64,000 nucleotides of DNA, taken from Nitrospira_E sp052156535 (GTDB lineage Bacteria; Nitrospirota; Nitrospiria; Nitrospirales; UBA8639). This document shows, piece after piece, positions 62,500-64,000 of this stretch (positions are counted from its first letter, which is position 1; every line of letters begins with the position of its first letter). The position numbers and the translations under genes were made by a program. The stretch lies in assembly GCF_052156535.1 (NCBI RefSeq), contig NZ_JBQKUP010000041.1, positions 1-64,000 on the forward strand, in the 5' to 3' direction. A model generated the notes under the pieces. That model was not told the DNA's origin. It saw nothing but the letters and a program-made list of their open reading frames with translations, and did not search any database.

Positions 62500-62827
62500 G
62501 CTCCAAACCTCTTTATCGTTGAATGGCCAAGTGCCATTGGTCTCAGTGGAGTATACCTATTATAGCTCCCTTCCTTCTCCTATGCACGGCGGAATTCTTT
62601 TTCGGTCGAAGAAGGTCTGACGTATCCCATTTTAGGCAAGGATTTATCATCGGCTTTGTGACCATGTGAGAAGCGAAGGTTTTCACCGTTCCATGAAAAG
62701 CATCCTGTCCTTGATCGCCCCTCACCTCAGTTTAATGTTTAATGGCAAGATTGTGCTGGTGCCTTATACCTCTTATCATTGGATGTCATATTTTCCAATA
62801 CGAGAGTGAATGCTCAACAGGGGAACA
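62500..62827. other. Divergent intergenic region fdhD / SDR
   Basis: 328 bases. No gene seen; AT-rich near 62730-62800, where a promoter for the SDR gene might lie. Confidence 0.4.
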
Positions 62828-64000
62828 ATGAAAATTCTTCTAACAGGAGCGACAGGGTATGTGGGTGGGAGACTTCTACGTCGGCTGGAGCAATATGGAC
62901 AGCACGTACGGTGCCTTGCGCGACGTCCCGAGTTTTTGAAAGAGGGGGTCGGTCCCGGCACGGAAGTCATTGCCGGTGATGTGCTTGACCCGGCCAGCTT
63001 GGCGACCGCTATGAGTGAAGTGGAAGCGGCCTATTACCTCGTGCATTCCATGGGAGCGTCCGGAGGTTTCGAGGAAACTGACCGAATCGCCGCGCGGAAT
63101 TTCGGCGAAGCCGCTTGGTCCGCCGGCCTGAAGCGCCTGATTTATCTTGGGGGGCTTGGGGACGACAGTGAATCGTTGTCTCCTCATCTGCGGAGCCGGC
63201 ATGAAGTAGGGGAAATCCTTCGTCAATCCGGTGTGCCTGTGGTCGAATTGCGTGCGTCGATCGTAATCGGCTCGGGCAGTTTGTCATTTGAAATGATTCG
63301 CGCCCTGGTTGAGCGGTTGCCGGTGATGTTGACGCCTCGCTGGGTTCATGTTCCCGCCCAACCCATCGCGATCGATGATGTGCTGGCCTATCTGATCGCC
63401 TCTCTTGATGTACCGCTACTGGAAAGCCTGATTGTAGAAATCGGTGGGGACGATATTGTGTCGTATGGGGATTTGATGCGGGAGTATGCTCGCCAGCGTG
63501 GATTGCGGCGCATCATGATTCCGGTGCCTGTTCTCACACCGCGATTGTCGAGCCTATGGCTTGGCCTTGTGACGCCGTTGTATGCGCGTGTCGGGCGTAA
63601 GCTCATCCAAAGCATCAAATATCCTACCGTGGTTCGCGACCATTCTGCGAGAGGTTTGTTTGCGATCGAACCCATCAGTGTGCGTGAAGCTATCGCGCAC
63701 GCGTTACGCAATGAAGAACGGGAACTGGCGGAATCGCGTTGGTCGGATTCGCTTTCTGCGTCCGGGGACGTGCGGCACTATGGGGGGGTGCGATTCGGCA
63801 ATCGCTGCATGATGTGCGCACGGTGCAGGTGCCTGTCTCCACCCCTGACGCGTTTCGCCCGATTCAACGGATCGGCGGGCGGACCGGCTGGTACTTTGCC
63901 GATTGGCTGTGGACACTCCGTGGCTGGTTGGATCTATTGGTAGGAGGGGTAGGCCTTCGTCGTGGGCGGCGTAACCCGGAAGAGTTGCGCGTAGGCGATG
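62828..64000 (+). pseudogene. NAD(P)-binding SDR protein, frameshifted and cut by window edge
   Basis: Starts ATG 62828 with AGGGGA upstream: MKILLTGATGYVGGRLLRRL, an extended-SDR Rossmann start (GxxGxxG). The family signature AAYYLVHSMGASGGFEETDR follows. At the G7 run 63782-63788 the frame changes; with one more G it continues as AIRQSLHDVRTVQVPVSTPD, then GGRTGWYFADWLWTLRGWLD, matching the DUF2867-type C-terminal part seen in this family. Either a one-base loss has broken the gene or the run is miscounted. The end lies outside the window. These proteins are NAD(P)-dependent oxidoreductase-like of unknown substrate. Confidence 0.8.

Overview
The window looks like a chromosomal segment of a Nitrospira-like bacterium (Nitrospirota). 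The pointers are a single-gene cyanase, Gram-negative envelope genes (Pal-type lipoprotein, LpxD), an FdhD plus FdhF/YdeP-type molybdoenzyme, NnrS, a block of small STAS proteins, and mid-range G+C. This is inferred from gene content; there is no rRNA or marker phylogeny in the window.

Layout. 1-1600: the end of an IS3-type insertion sequence and a Pal-like lipoprotein with a strong terminator. 1701-12660: a tRNA-Leu(UAA) gene carrying an integrated element of about 10.9 kb, bounded by a 62-bp direct repeat of the tRNA 3' half. It encodes a tyrosine integrase, a zinc-finger protein, an excisionase-like HTH protein, a replication initiator, a DnaB-type helicase, an HK97-type capsid protein, a P27-type small terminase and an NlpC/P60 protein, plus an AT-rich cargo segment. 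It has no portal, large terminase, protease or tail genes, so it looks like a compact phage satellite. 12.9-19.8 kb: an accessory zone with four STAS genes (one dead), decayed IS200/IS605 and IS1595 elements and a MITE with a target duplication. 20.2-31.3 kb: housekeeping blocks, namely potABCD, a HEAT-repeat protein, def, an MsbA-like exporter, yacG, and an overlapping fabF-acp-lpxD operon. 31.8-45.0 kb: cyanase, a DUF2784 protein, an exported protein, an XRE-cupin regulator, an extra groEL, an MFS transporter, a frameshifted second pnp, a small zinc-finger protein and prfC. 45.3-52.5 kb: a sulP-usp cassette and a PLD-like membrane protein, each preceded by a copy of the same structured-RNA/terminator motif, then a segmental duplication involving nnrS and a broken toxin-antitoxin locus. 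52.6-64 kb: two more MITE copies, pgm, an alanine symporter, a hemerythrin, fdhF/fdhD and a frameshifted SDR gene cut by the window edge.

How the parts work together. The satellite would excise through its integrase and HTH protein, replicate with its own initiator and helicase, and is expected to borrow portal, large terminase, protease and tails from a helper while supplying its own capsid and small terminase. PotABCD imports polyamines. FabF, ACP and LpxD look like a dedicated acyl-chain supply for an LpxD-type acyltransfer. FdhD should sulfurate the cofactor of the neighbouring FdhF-type enzyme.

Limits. All calls come from reading the sequence; no database search was run. Several frameshifts fall in or near homopolymers (IS1595 transposase, SDR, possibly pnp), so assembly error is a live alternative to gene decay.
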